In this document: in pieces, positions 32,498 to 43,889 of the stretch | How positions within the stretch are numbered: position 1 is the first letter of the stretch | Layout: every line of letters starts with the position of its first letter | Source: Tanypteryx hageni | Taxonomy: Eukaryota > Arthropoda > Insecta > Odonata > Petaluridae | Reading direction: 5' to 3' | Assembly: GCA_028673005.1 (NCBI GenBank) | Contig: CM054117.1 | Coordinates: forward strand, 54,497,370 to 54,561,369 | DNA: 64,000 bases | The notes under the pieces: generated by a model | The model's database searches: none | What the model was told of the DNA's origin: nothing | The model's input: only the letters and a program-made list of their open reading frames with translations | Made by a program: the position numbers and the translations under genes

Positions 32498-34085
32498 TCT
32501 ACATCTACATGTTACCCTGCAATTCACCTAATTGGTGGGTGGCAGGGGGTGCAATGCACCATAACCTACCTAAAGATTGTCTATCGCAGGTTGAAATTTT
32601 CTATTGTGATCTCGTATTGTCCTCGGAAAGAACGAGCCTAGATAACGCTCCGTCCTACGATCGATCTCACGTATCTTATCATCACGCTCGTTTCTACCTA
32701 TATACGTTGGTGCTTCAATTATTCCTACAACCTCGTCTTATAGGCATTCCGGCCTATATTTCTCCAGAAGCCCCAACCTTGAGTTCAATCTACGATCCTC
32801 CAGTGGTACCCAGTTCAAATCCCTCAATAATGAAATTACGTCTTCCTTATGTATGTACTTTTGTTTTATGAATCTGGCTGCTCTGCGCTGAACTATTTCT
32901 AATTGAATTATATGCCCCTTCTCGTACGGATCCCATATGCATGAGGCGTATTCCACTTGTGGTCTAACCAGTGATGAGTAACCTGTTTCGCGTACTTTTT
33001 CTGTAGTGAATATTCTACCTATGAAAGCCAGTTTCTTGTTGGCCGCTCCTATAACTCGACGAATGTGCATGTCCCATGAAAGATCTCGACAAATGGTTCT
33101 ACTAAATATTTAACATACTCGGCTGCTTGAATATTTATTCCATCTATTTTATACTTGAAACCTACTTCTATGTTTTTACTTTTCCAGAACGTAACTGCGG
33201 CACATTTAGTGTAATTAATTTCAATTTGCCATTATTTGCACCACGCTGAAATGGCTCTTAAGTCTTCACGCAGCGACTGATGGTCCTCCTGATTTTTCAT
33301 TTCTTTGTATAGAACGGTATCATCGGAAAAAAGTCTAATTTTACTACGAACAACCGAGCAGATATCATTCACATAGATTTGGAAAAGTAAAGAGCCCAAT
33401 ACACTTCCCTGAAGAACACCCGACGCAACTTAAAGGTTGGAGAGTATTTCCCATGCATGACAATTTTCTGTTCTCTATTCGAAAGGAAGTCCCTCACCCA
33501 ACTTACAACTTTCGGATTGACACCATATTGTCCTAACTTCGCAATTAATTTCTTATGAGATACTTTATCAAACGCCTTTCTGAAGTCAATGTATATGGCA
33601 TCGACCTGAGTATTTTTCTGAGTATATTTCTCTCTCGCAATTAATGAAGTCAAGGAATTCGGCCTATAATTTTCGGGGTTCTCTTTGTCTCCGCCCTAAT
33701 GAATGGGCGTAATCTGTGCCATTTTCCAATCTTTAGGAACTACACCATCCGCAATGGATTTCTCGAATATAATTTTTAAATACGGCGCGATTTCATAAGA
33801 TAACTCTTTCAATACTCGCGCGGGTATTTCCTCCGGCCCAGGAGATTTACTTGGTTTAGCTGAATGAAGGTGGAGCGCCATACCATTTCCGGAAAATACC
33901 AAATCTTCCATTGAGTGGCCCTGATGCATAGGAATAGCGGTTTTAAATTCATCGTCATTAGAAGTAAAAGCTCTCTGAAAGTGTTGATTTAAAAATTTGC
34001 TTTCTCTGCACTATCGTGAACTACATTTCCCGTTTCCGATCTCAGTGCCTATACCTTGGACTTCTCTGACATAAGACCAATAATT
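32498..34085 (-). mobile_element. LINE-A, 5'-truncated (minus), decayed
   Basis: Starts with the tail complement CATCTACATCTACATGTTAC and 3'UTR at 32498, followed by ORF2 on the minus strand: RDLNWVPLEDRRLNSRL, then FIGRIFTTEKVRETGYSSL (a 6-base-scale deletion relative to other copies), motif A IDFRKAFDKVSHKK (about 33540-33600), PGPEEIPARVLKELSYEIAP (about 33780-33850). Frames 32738-33070, 33369-33653 and 33696-33929 are pieces of this one pseudogene separated by stops, frameshifts and a deletion between about 33630 and 33655 that removes the region before motif A. It ends at SYVREVQ (34085). Confidence 0.85.
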
Positions 34086-34498
34086 GCTTATATCTGTTAT
34101 TTTCTAAATCTTTGTTTTTATCAGCAAAATAAATGTCTAGTTGTTTAGATAGCCTAATCATAAACAGGAGGGGGATGTCTTTAAAAAGCATCACATTCTT
34201 GTGACTTCTGAAAAGCATTGCTCATTCTTGGCTAAGTATCTACTTGGAATGGATTAGTTCCTATCATGGAGCAATTACATGTTAACCCTTTCTATTGAAC
34301 TCACCTTTAAATTTATTGTAATACAGTGTACGGAATGAAAACGGAAGTTGGTGATTTATTTGAGGGGTTTTATATAAAATTTATGTAAAAATCTCATAGG
34401 CATGATTCTGTATAAGGAAACGGCATTTGATATCAATTTGAATCTTCTCATGTAGAACCGAAACCTCGTAGATAAGGTCCCAAAAATGTACTCCCCAA
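34086..34498. other. no gene recognised
   Basis: Unassigned sequence between opposed LINE-A copies; includes TTAACCCTTTCTATTG at 34281, a piggyBac-like start without a partner end. Confidence 0.4.
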
Positions 34499-35068
34499 GA
34501 ACCATTTGTCGAGATCTTTCGTGGGACACGCACATTCGTCGAGTTATAGGCGCGGCCAACAAGAAACTGGCTTTCATAGGTAGAATAGTACGGTATACTA
34601 CAGAAAAACATGTTACCTATCACTGGTTAGACCACAAGTGGAATACGCCTCATATAATTCAATTAGAATGAGTTCAGCGCAGAGCAGCCAGATTCGTAAA
34701 ACAAAAGTACGAACATAAGGAAAGCGTCATTTCATTATTGAGGGATTTGAACTGGGTACCACTGGAGGATCGTAGATTGAACTCAAGGTTGGGGCTTCTG
34801 GAGAAATATAGGCCGGAATGCCTATAAGACGAGGTTGTAGGAATAATTGAAGCACCAACGTATATAGGTAGAAACGAGCGTGATGATAAGATACGTGAGA
34901 TCGATCGTAGGACGGAGCGTTATCTAGGGTCGTTCTTTACGAGGACAATACGAGATCACAATAGAAAATTTCAACCTGCGATAGACAATCTTTAGGTGGG
35001 TTATGGTGCATTGCATCCCCTGCCACCCGCCAATTAGGTGAATTGCAGGGTAACATGTAGAGGTAGAT
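34499..35068 (+). mobile_element. LINE-A 3' fragment (plus), decayed
   Basis: Begins at ACCATTTGTCGAGATCTTTC (TICRDLSWD), passes HIRRVIGAANKKLAFIGRIV, loses a stretch around 34632-34660, continues with RRAARFVKQKYEHKESVISL and DLNWVPLEDRRLNSRLGLLEKY, and ends at the ORF2 stop, 3'UTR and a degenerate TAGAGGTAGATGTC tail at about 35068. Several stops and a small deletion make it non-coding. Confidence 0.85.
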
Positions 35069-35160
35069 GTCATGCAACCTTTACCTGAATTTTTTAAAAA
35101 TAAAGCGAAACCTTGTATTGTAGATTTCTACTAAAAAGTGTAAATTTAAGATCCTTATCC

Positions 35161-35220
35161 CTTCTTGGTGCTCTTCGTAAAGAGTAGGTTAATGCCGGCA
35201 ACGGGTTTCCCTCCTCCTTT
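35161..35220 (+). mobile_element. SINE fragment (3' part of the 39-kb SINE family)
   Basis: TCTTCGTAAAGAGTAGGTTA and ATGCCGGCAACGGGTTTC closely match the 3' part of the SINE at 39182-39416 (TTCGTTAAGAGTAGGCTAAT, GCCGGCACCGGGTTTC). The tRNA-like head is absent here. Confidence 0.7.
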
Positions 35221-36189
35221 ATATATTTGTTCAGTGTGGAAGGGGTAATAGCTGTAATAATTCAAGAGGTTGATTAGCCAGAAATTCCATACAAACAAAG
35301 ATCCTTATCCCTTTATAGTGTCATGTGCTAAATATCACCACATAAACTCAAATAAATATGTTTTAATATATTTTTTGGAAGCAGTATCCAAGAACAACAA
35401 AGATAAAATTACTCGCCTTTTGCCATGTAACGTTTGAGATGTGAGATTCAGTCCCCGCAACTTTCTTTCATGGCTGGCGTAGCATTTTGGGAGCAATTTA
35501 ATATCAGCCTGCAATATGAATCCAAAATGTAATATTAATTATCTTTATTATTTACACTCTATTCCTCCAAATTTTAGTAATCACCTAGTAATAACAATGT
35601 GCAACAGAATTTAAAGATTATGAAATACTTCTCGCTAGAAGAGAAAGGTAAACCCAGCCAGACCAAAATTTGTTAAAAAAATGTACGATCATAATATCAA
35701 TCTAAAAAGAAAGTTAAAATTAAATTATACTACCTCACATTCATTTAAATTATCATCAACAAACAAACAAACAGACAAACAAACAAACAAACAAACAGCA
35801 ATCAAGGCACTTAGCAATCGGTTCATTAAAATTGGACGATATTTTTGTTACTGCTTCACTTATTATGGATTTAAAAATAAACATCAATTTCAGAACTTTA
35901 TGTCCATACATATATTTAAACATTTAAGAGAAAATATAACAAGCAGCTTAAAGTAATAATCGCCTTATTATGCTCCAAACAGCCTATTTTGGTTCAACTT
36001 AAGAAAAAACAGTAACATTGTAATATATTTTTTATTGGAGTATTAATACTTTTACCTTTACATAATCTGAAAAGCTTTCATTAAAATCAATGCAATCTAA
36101 ATTTGTTTCATAGCATAATCTTTAATAAGCACAACAACATTAAGTTTAATAACGATTATTTACTACAATGTACAACAAATAAAAAGAGA
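35221..36189. other. gene-free, (CAAA)n microsatellite
   Basis: Contains a CAAA/CAGA tetranucleotide tract at about 35759-35799; otherwise AT-rich unassigned sequence. Confidence 0.6.
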
Positions 36190-36917
36190 AGGAAAAGTAT
36201 AATCCATAAATGGAATACACAGAGATTTCAAAGGCGTTCTTTATGGAGAATGAGAATAAAATGGTATCGAAAGATTGGGCGGTTTTTTAATTTTTATTTC
36301 CGAAACTATAAATCGTAATTACGTTGCCTCGCGGACTTTTTGTGATAAATGTTGTCCTCGATCCGATAAATTTTAAAATTTATATCTCCCTGATCATATA
36401 AGAACATGGGAGAGAAAAATATGGATTTTTAATTGTTGTTTGCCGATAGGGTCGTCGCAGCGATTGACGCAAACAAAATATTTGAAGCTTTGCTTGGGAT
36501 TTTCTCGAATTTTTATTTCCGAAACTATAAGACATAATTACGTGATCTCGCGGACTATTTTGTGGTAAATGTTGTCCTATATCAGAATAAATCTTTTTAT
36601 CGATACTTGATTGAACATTTAATAGCTATGGAGAGAAAAATATGATATTTTATCGACGCTTGACGGGCGCCATTTAACGAAATACGAGTACATATAAGTT
36701 CATTTAAGTGCTTACATAAAGTGGAAGTTCTGCTTGGCGGATGCAATTCAAAATCATAATTCGGCGATAAATTTTAATCAAGTTCACTAATTTTTAATTT
36801 AATTAAAATCCGCCCAGTAGTTTCGGAGATTAAACATGCGGGCGGACGGACGAACGGCCGTAGGAGACGTGCCTATAAGGCGTTTCGCTACTGTCGCTTC
36901 GCTGGTAAAGAACTAAA
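36190..36917 (+). mobile_element. R1 repeat, near full-length copy
   Basis: Starts at AAGGAAAAGTATAATCCATA, ATGGAATACACAG and CAAAGGCGTTCTTTATGG. Two internal units beginning CCGAAACTATAA (36301 and 36519) lie about 219 bp apart. It ends with CGGGCGGACGGACG, GTGCCTATAAGGCGTTTCGC and CGCTTCGCTGGTAAAGAAC, the R1 3' hairpin, here lacking the last bases of the stem. No ORF of note. Structure is compared in the findings. Confidence 0.75.
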
Positions 36918-37560
36918 TAATATCAGATACGTTATTTCCATTCTGGTTACTCCTCCCCATGAATATCACGGAGTTAAAACATCCGAAGCGGCACAACTAG
37001 GATCTTTTAACGAAAATATAAGTAAGAGATTGAATATATAAACTCGTTAAACTACTATAATAAACTTGACTGCTAATATTTTGAGAGTTAAGGTTAAATT
37101 TTGTATGGAAGTCAATGAAACAATACGACAACCGCTATTAATCGAAAGATTAGAATTTGTATACATAGACTCATGCGAGACATCCGTTGTATCTTACTTC
37201 CACTCGAAAACTATTTGAAAATTCGATAGAAACCTTTCAACAACTTAAAACTTATCCTAACAACAAACGATGATTTAAAGGCTGGGAGTATTCTCGCATT
37301 TCTTTTCAAAAGTAAATGGAGTTGGCGGAGAATTAAAGAAAATTGTAACGCTTGTGCTTCCAGTTCCAGTATCCAACGAAATCTTCGAACGTGTGTTCAA
37401 TGTCATTAATGAATTTTTGTGTAAATTTTTATCCGGCTTTTTATCCGGATTTTATCCTAATTGACTGGCTTCGGAAATTTGCCTTCGCTTTATATTACTG
37501 ATAAGGTGGCAACCCTAATTCCAAGGAAGGTTAAGTTACTGATAAATTAGGAAAAACGGC
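36918..37560. other. no gene recognised
   Basis: Unassigned AT-rich sequence. Confidence 0.5.
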
Positions 37561-37715
37561 CATCTGTTGGTTGATAGTTCATGAAATATTTCCGAATGGG
37601 TTTCATATTTACAGAAGAGACAGAGGTACCAAAGGAGGAGAAATATGTATCTGCGTGAAGGACGACATTGAAAGTAGCCTAAAAATAATAGATACGGAAA
37701 AGATATATATCTCAA
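37550..37715 (+). pseudogene. LINE endonuclease fragment, different family
   Basis: In one frame: CWLIVHEIFPNGFHIYRRDR, then GTKGGEICICVKDDIESSLK. The pattern EIFP-x2-F-x-IYR-x-DR...GG-x-I-x2-V-x-DDI matches the middle of LINE AP-type endonucleases (compare SQEIFP and the GGGVYIAVS block in LINE-A), but it is clearly not LINE-A or LINE-B. Only about 50 codons remain and no catalytic residue other than the flanking Trp-Leu context is covered. There is no start codon of its own. Confidence 0.65.
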
Positions 37716-38540
37716 CATTTAATTTTCTTCGCTTGTGTGTCATTCTGTCCACCCGAACGCGAAAAACTCGCGAACGTGACAATGAATTTTTTAGGGTTTT
37801 TTCATCTTGACATTTTTACTGCACATGTTATTTTTGAAGTACTATAGTACAATTACGTACTATAATATTTTTATAAAATAAATGTTTAATAAGTTAAAAA
37901 AGATCTGTAAAAGCAGATTTGGAATTATCACGTAAATGTTTGGAATCTTAGACCTTCTATACCTCCTTGTCATTTAAAACATACCTCATACCATATCTTT
38001 GTCCCTTTTCGAAAGTAAATTGAACGTATTTATGCTTTGCTTTAATTGTTGTAGCAAAATAAACAAAACGTAACTTTACCATAGTAACGGACCCGTATAG
38101 ATAGTTCATTAGGGGTTTTTAAAAATCCTGCTAAAATGGACAAACGTAAAGAACTCAAAATCAATATGATGCATATCTGTCACCAGCCGAAACTATCCTC
38201 TTCGCTTCGAAATTTAAAGAACGGATTGGCAGAAAAATTTTGCGCTTGGACGGACGGACAAAGCGAAAATAAGCGATTTGAAAAAAAACTCAAAATAGTT
38301 GATTTAGTGTTACTAACACAAAATATCTCTATCCAATTTTGTTTTTTTTTTTAATGAAATGCGCAACTATATTATGAGAAAATCTATTTGTTACAAAGAG
38401 AAAATACTAAGCCTGGTTGATCCTGTTATAATCCTTGCACACTAGACTTCTGACCGCAAAATTCTGAGAAAAAAATTGAGAAGGTAATCCTAGTGAATAC
38501 GGCATATGAATATATAATTTTTATCAAATTTCCTCCGTTA
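37716..38540. other. no gene recognised
   Basis: AT-rich, unassigned. The frame at 38136-38354 has no recognisable domain. Confidence 0.45.
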
Positions 38541-39036
38541 TAACAAGATTGGAAAGGTGTAATCCACGTCGGAATACACAGTTTCCAAACGCGTTCTTTG
38601 GGATGTTCTCAATATTTTCCGCTCAGATGAGTTTTTAACGAGAAGCTAGCGAGGTACGTTGTAAAATACATGGAAGAAGACCTTATGTAAAGTTGTCGTT
38701 ATTATTGTCCGATTTTAACCAAAATTGGAATCGGTGGACAAATTTTAGTAAAACTTTATAATACCAAATTTAATCAAAATACGTACTGCGGTTCCCGAGT
38801 TGAAACAATAACATTGTAAACTACATGTAGGTCATCATGTAAAGTGGTTGTAATTGTTGTCTGATTTTAACCAAAATTGGAATCCTCTGACCAATTTTAG
38901 CAAAACTCTCCAATACCAAATTTAATTAAAATACGTCCTTGCGGTTTCCGAGTTTTAACATGCGGACGGACGGATGGACGGACAGACGAAAACGACCTGC
39001 CCTATATGAGATCACTTCGTGCAAAGAACGCATAAA
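38541..39036 (+). mobile_element. R2 repeat, two-unit copy
   Basis: Begins AACAAGATTGGAAAGGTGTA, has a GGAATACACAG and GCGTTCTTTGG block, then two internal units of about 153 bp, each with 'ttttaaccaaaattggaatc', 'aaataccaaatttaat' and 'tgcggttcccgagtt'. It then has GGACGGACGGATGGACGGAC and ends CACTTCGTGCAAAGAACGCA then TAA. The end structure is similar to R1 but the interior differs. No coding sequence. Confidence 0.8.
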
Positions 39037-39181
39037 AATGGAACTGAGACTGGCGTAGGCATTTTTAACAACTTTTATATGAACATTACTCGCGATATAT
39101 GTCGGTTTGTATTTGGCAAAAATGGGGTCATGCGCATTTCGACGATGTGACGGGATTTTCTCGACACACGAGACCGAGAGG

Positions 39182-39416
39182 GGGTGCCGGTGGTGTAGTG
39201 GTTGCTAACCACCTGCTGCTTGAAAAGGCAGCGGGCACGAATCCTGGGCAAGTAGGATTTTTTTCCAAGGTCGCCAGGCCCTCTGGTTGTGTGGTTTGAG
39301 GAGACCGCGCAAATTCAGCGTTCCGTTCTTCGGAAGGGACGTTAAGCCGTTGGCCCCCTTGGGGTTCTTCGTTAAGAGTAGGCTAATGCCGGCACCGGGT
39401 TTCTCTTCTCCCTTGC
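39182..39416 (+). mobile_element. tRNA-derived SINE
   Basis: The head has an A-box TGGTGTAGTGG (39191-39201), an anticodon-arm-like CTGCTGCTTGAAAAGGCAG and a B-box-like GCACGAATCCTGG (39235-39247). After a T run comes a body (CCAAGGTCGCCAGGCCCTCT, GGGACGTTAAGCCGTTGG, AAGAGTAGGCTAATGCCGGC, ACCGGGTTTCTC). A second partial copy of the body lies at 35161-35220, confirming it is a repeat. It directly adjoins the LINE-B tail at 39417. Confidence 0.8.
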
Positions 39417-39560
39417 TTTCTACATCTACATTATACCCTGCAAGTCACCTTTTTGGTGGATGGCAGGGGGTGCAGTGCACCAAGGATCCATAGTTTTCCT
39501 ACGTTATCTTTTCCTATTATGGTCTCTTATTGTCCTAGGGAAAAACGATCCTCTATATAG
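39417..39560 (-). mobile_element. LINE-B 3' end, very short copy
   Basis: Minus-strand tail (TCTACATCTACATTATACCC), 3'UTR (CAAGTCACCTTTTTGGTGGA) and the last codons of ORF2 (...RTIRDHNRKR). Only about 140 bp long, a strongly 5'-truncated insertion. Confidence 0.9.
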
Positions 39561-39564
39561 CATA

Positions 39565-40075
39565 TCACACAAAAGTCAAAAATAAATTTTGATTTACTAC
39601 ACTTGAGTTAGAATTTTTGTAAAACTTATTTGGCTTTAAACCTTCTTACAGTTTTAATTTTCCTGCACTTTGAACATTTGCAAAAGTTATATGGATTTTT
39701 GAAAGTGTAAGAAATCTGAAAGACATAACTTTTACAAATGTTCAAGGTGTAGGATATTTAACCCTTTCGCTGCTATGGACTTTTAGCTTCTGCGTCTCTA
39801 GGCGCTCCGCGTCTACGTTCTTTAGTTCGTCTTTTAGTCTCTTTATATTTTAAAAGTTAATTTGTCAATCATTTACATTCATATTGATTATTAACCATCT
39901 CGACAAAATATTTTCATCTTTTTTGAGCTGCGAACGGAAAAGCTTGAAACGCATATATGCGTTGATAGCAGCGAAAAGGTTAAAAGTGTAAGAAGGTTTA
40001 AAGCCAAATAAGTTTTTTTTAAAATTCTAACTAAAGTGTAATAAATCAAAATTTATTTTTGACATTTATGTGCAA
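39565..40075. mobile_element. inverted-repeat element interrupted by a piggyBac MITE
   Basis: Outer arms of about 95 bp: 39570-39665 (GTCAAAAATAAATTTTGATT, CTTATTTGGCTTTAAACCTT) and 39985-40075 in inverse. Between them on the left is a second hairpin, TTTGAACATTTGCAAAAGTT pairing with ACTTTTACAAATGTTCAAGG. The right side is separated by the 218-bp MITE at 39762-39979. Confidence 0.8.
39762..39979. mobile_element. piggyBac-type MITE, 218 bp
   Basis: TTAA (39758-39761) precedes CCCTTTCGCTGCTATGG, and the right end reads on the minus strand CCTTTTCGCTGCTATCA followed by TTAA (39980-39983). TTAA duplication with CCC-starting ends is the piggyBac pattern. No ORF. Confidence 0.85.
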
Positions 40076-40132
40076 AATATAAAAATTATTTATTAATTTA
40101 CTTTCCTTTTTCTCAGTTATTGAGCTTGGTAA

Positions 40133-40222
40133 ATGGAGAAAAGGAAGTCTCCAGCATGGAGAAAGGGAAGTCTCCAGCATGGAGAAAGGGAAGTCTTCAG
40201 CATGGAGAAAAGGAAGACGCTC
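40133..40222. repeat. 23-bp tandem repeat, about 3.9 copies
   Basis: Units ATGGAGAAAGGGAAGTCTCC+AGC repeat four times with one or two changes each. Since 23 is not a multiple of three it is not a protein repeat, although it leaves frames open on both strands. Confidence 0.95.
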
Positions 40223-42083
40223 GCCCAAGTTTTAAAACAAGGCTTCACGTTTCGTCTCTATATTTTGCTTTATAAGCCAACCGTTTCCTCAATATCCATC
40301 CCTCACCATATTCCTACGTGGTATAAAGATTTTTTAAAAGGAAATCGATTCATCCTTCCCTCACACGCTTAATCTCCAATTACAAATCTTCTTGAAGTCC
40401 GCTGTGGCATAGAAAATATATACTACGCGCCTCACGAATCTCGATTCGTGTCATACTGCGTTATTCAAACGCTCACTCCCATCCGATGGGCTTCGTTCTC
40501 CACACCTGGTTGAGATATGAGGGCACGATTTGGAAATGTTAATCTTCCATTTGAAAAATGGGACACCAAATATTTTACTAAAAGGGCCACATGAGGCTTT
40601 ATGTGCCACTGTGCAGACTACAAATGGCCTTTCAAATGACTGATCATTATGTAATTTTTAAATAGCTACGTACATGGTTTTCAGAAATTGTCTGTACTAA
40701 AATTATGTTACATCCACTTAATCGAAACATATCGTTTAGATCTAAAAAATGCTGGCAAATGTACGAATATGCGTGTCTTAAAGAAATTAATGAGGTAAGG
40801 CGGGCCTAATGAAATCATTGCGCAGGTCGGTTATGGCTGGTCGTAGTTTAGAAACCAATGATTTTGAAGCATGAGAAACCTTCTTGGCCGAACGGAAATT
40901 TAGAAATACGGAGCATAAATAGCATTATGCAGTAAAAAATCTCGTCATTGATTACTTTGCAACAAGGGTGTTCTGTAAAGAGAACCTAAACATGAGCATT
41001 TCAATATTACGTAATTACTTATTGAGAAATTTTCATTAGCATGCATAAATTACAACGCTCCCTATGACTTATTTATGAGCCGAAAAATTACGATCCTGAA
41101 TAATTGATGACCGAAGACCGCCGAGATCCGAAAGGCAGTGCGTGATGGAAAATTTAAAATTCCACGCGAAGAAATTTTATTTCTTCCTTTTTCCTCTCAA
41201 GTTCCTAGAAACCCACTTACTGGATCCCCACCCCCTCCCCCTGCCCGCCCGATTAATCCGCGGTCCACTTTTCTTTCACCTTTCTCCGACGAGTCGGAGC
41301 GATGCTGTGCGCCAGCGGTTTCCAGTATTTTTGTATGCGCAGCACCCTTTCAAAGATAAAGAGAACCCGGTTGTATTTTCACATATACGGGCATCATATC
41401 GTTTGGAATAATTCATTATTTGGTACTACGTCATCATAAATTTATTTGGGCAAAGATTATTTCCCTAAATTACCACTCAAAAATTCCAATCTGTCGATTT
41501 ATTTATTTAACGATCTTATTCGAGGTACCCTTAACAATCAGCTGCGGCAAGCCAGATGGAAAACACTGATCGATAAACGCATGGCATTTTCCAGTCGGCT
41601 TTATTCACGATATAACGTACATTTCGTATTTTATTCAAAGAATTTTTTAGTTTGATTCAATTTTATTATTTGTCGCATAAATCGGGCCTGACTTATTTCT
41701 CATGAAAACGAACCCTTTAAAATCTATGGAGATATAATGGCAAACGGTTTTCGTCGAGTCACCGAATTAATATCGAAAGATGAAATTTTTTTTACAAAGC
41801 GGTGATATGCAGGTAAAATATAATAAATTCTTCATATGAAACATCTTGCTTTATTAGTAAGAGCAAGAGAGTAGAGATTGAGGTTGGATCAATAATACAA
41901 ATGAAGAGAAACAGGATTGGATCGGGCATATCTCTGAGGAGAGACTATCGTTAGAGAAGTGATTGGAGAAAAGCTTGAGGGCGAAAAGAGGAAGTAAAAG
42001 ATTTATGATGATAGACGACATTAAAGGGAAAGAGATCCACCAATAAATGAAGGTTGCGTAAAAGTCGAGGGGTCTATTTAACA
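40223..42083. other. no gene recognised
   Basis: Unassigned. Includes a C-rich patch at about 41225-41260. None of the short frames shows a domain. Confidence 0.5.
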
Positions 42084-42111
42084 TTTAATCACGGGCGTGC
42101 CCGTGATTAAA
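42084..42111. repeat. perfect 13-bp stem hairpin
   Basis: TTTAATCACGGGC and GCCCGTGATTAAA are exact reverse complements separated by GT. No terminator or known element can be assigned. Confidence 0.85.
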
Positions 42112-42413
42112 CGTTAAATGATTGATATCCGTTCCCCTCGAATTACTCAGTTTTGCTTTACACATTTTCGGTTTAGCACAGTTTTCTTTTTAGAGATCTA
42201 CCTCGAATTGCTGGGTCATCAGTTTCGCTTAAGAACGGCATTAGAAATTATAAAATATTTCAGTTCGGCTCAGGAGTTTTAATAAAGAATAAAGGAATCA
42301 CTTCTGAATACGATATAACTAACTTGTTGCACGACGAACTCAGCGCTCCTAGCATAATTCCATCTTCGGATTTAAATGAGAACAATTCGTTATTGGTAAA
42401 CTAAATCCGAAGT

Positions 42414-42833
42414 ATTTTCTTCGAAATAAATTTACTAATTTCTGCTAGGTAACAGATATTGCAGACGCGGAGGAATTCTGGTGCATGTTTAGAGATATGA
42501 TGCGAGAGTGCACAGATAAATTTATTCCAAGCAAACTGAAGCGTGAAAATGCAGAACCTAGATGGTACAATCAGGAAGTTAGGAGCATCTACGACGGCAA
42601 AGAAAACTTCACTCTCGCATAAATAACACACCCTCAACAGCTACGGTCGAACAGATTGCAACGATAAGGCAGCACTACAAGGATGCGCGCACCATAGCCT
42701 GAGAGTCAATGCATAATGCGTTTAACGATTACAAAAAGAAGGTTTTACAGGATAACTTGAAAGAGAACCCGAAAGCATTTTGGTCTTACATCAGAGAAGT
42801 CCAAGGTAGAGGACCCACTACTATTGCGGAAAT
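42414..42833 (+). mobile_element. LINE-A internal fragment (plus)
   Basis: Covers the linker between endonuclease and RT: FWCMFRDMMRECTDKFIPSK, EPRWYNQEVRS, then after a frameshift QIATIRQHYKDAR, NAFNDYKKKVLQDNLKENPK and AFWSYIREVQGRGPTTI. Both ends are truncated and no tail is present, so it is an internal relic, not a normal 3'-anchored insertion. Confidence 0.85.
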
Positions 42834-43881
42834 TGATTAAAAGTCAATACTCTGTCCCCTTACCTTATTGAACAATCAGAAATTCCAATATTTTTGGGTT
42901 ATTTTGTCAATGTCTGAGTATTAGCAAACCATCGCGGATCTATATGATGTACAAATAAGTGCGAAACCAAACGTAGCCCAATACACACACACTTATTTGG
43001 AAAGTTGTTAATAATAATAATTTCCACTAGTAAAACTAGTCTACATTATCTTCTATAAGGATATAATTAACAAATAAAGAGTCCTGCAAATACAAAAACA
43101 CTGGCGCCAGGCTTACGACAAAATGATCCTCCTGCTATTCTGCCGATCCTCGTTCTTCTAAATAAAGGAATCCTTCTTTCGTATTCAAAAGTTGTCTTGT
43201 GTATATAAATCGATAAATTTATGTGGACTCGATACAAGGACCGAATACAGGAGTACATTACTGTAAACTCACTCTTCAAAAATTAGTGAACATTCAATAG
43301 GGTTAATAGTTAAAATTGTTATTATGTTATAATTATGACAGATTTAGCTGTCTATTACAGCTATCTTTTATAACTACTTACCTACATTTTTATCAAAAAC
43401 TCAAAATAACTGAGGACTTATGAGCGGGAAGCAATAACAGAATTTTCGAGTAGAAACTGAAACACGTTATATGAAATACCTCCTCGATTAAATAAAGAAA
43501 ATAAACACTACGTATGTGCAGTTTTCCTCTGCATGAACGTTGATCTCCTCAGCTCCAAAAAGAAATTTTTTTTCGCTGAACGGAGTATGGGTACTATCTT
43601 TCTATCTTCAAGTATCACAATCTTCTGTTCACACTCCGTTGAGGAAAAGCGATCATTCTCCAACGAAAGCTCAAGAGATTTAAGAGCTTTGTACTATTTC
43701 GAAATGAATATGAACGTTAACGTAGGATGGAGGTCGTGAAGGAGTAAGAAAAGCAAGTTTTCGGAAAAGCAAATCAATTTTAAACAGATTTGGGATTTTC
43801 AAGACTCGGTAAGAGGGAGAATTAAAAAAAAATGGTAGACATCTGGTATTCTTCCAGCGAAAGGATTTATGGTAAAGGTCG
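42834..43881. other. no gene recognised
   Basis: Unassigned; no element ends or domains seen. Confidence 0.5.
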
Positions 43882-43889
43882 ATGGTACT

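Noticed and set aside
40133..40228. Repeat protein encoded by the 23-bp tandem units
   Set aside because: The unit length is not a multiple of three, so the frame shifts every unit; open frames are chance.
43015..43320. Possible piggyBac end near AATAGGGTTAATAG (about 43297)
   Set aside because: There is no matching opposite end, and the bases next to the TTAA do not match either piggyBac family in the window.
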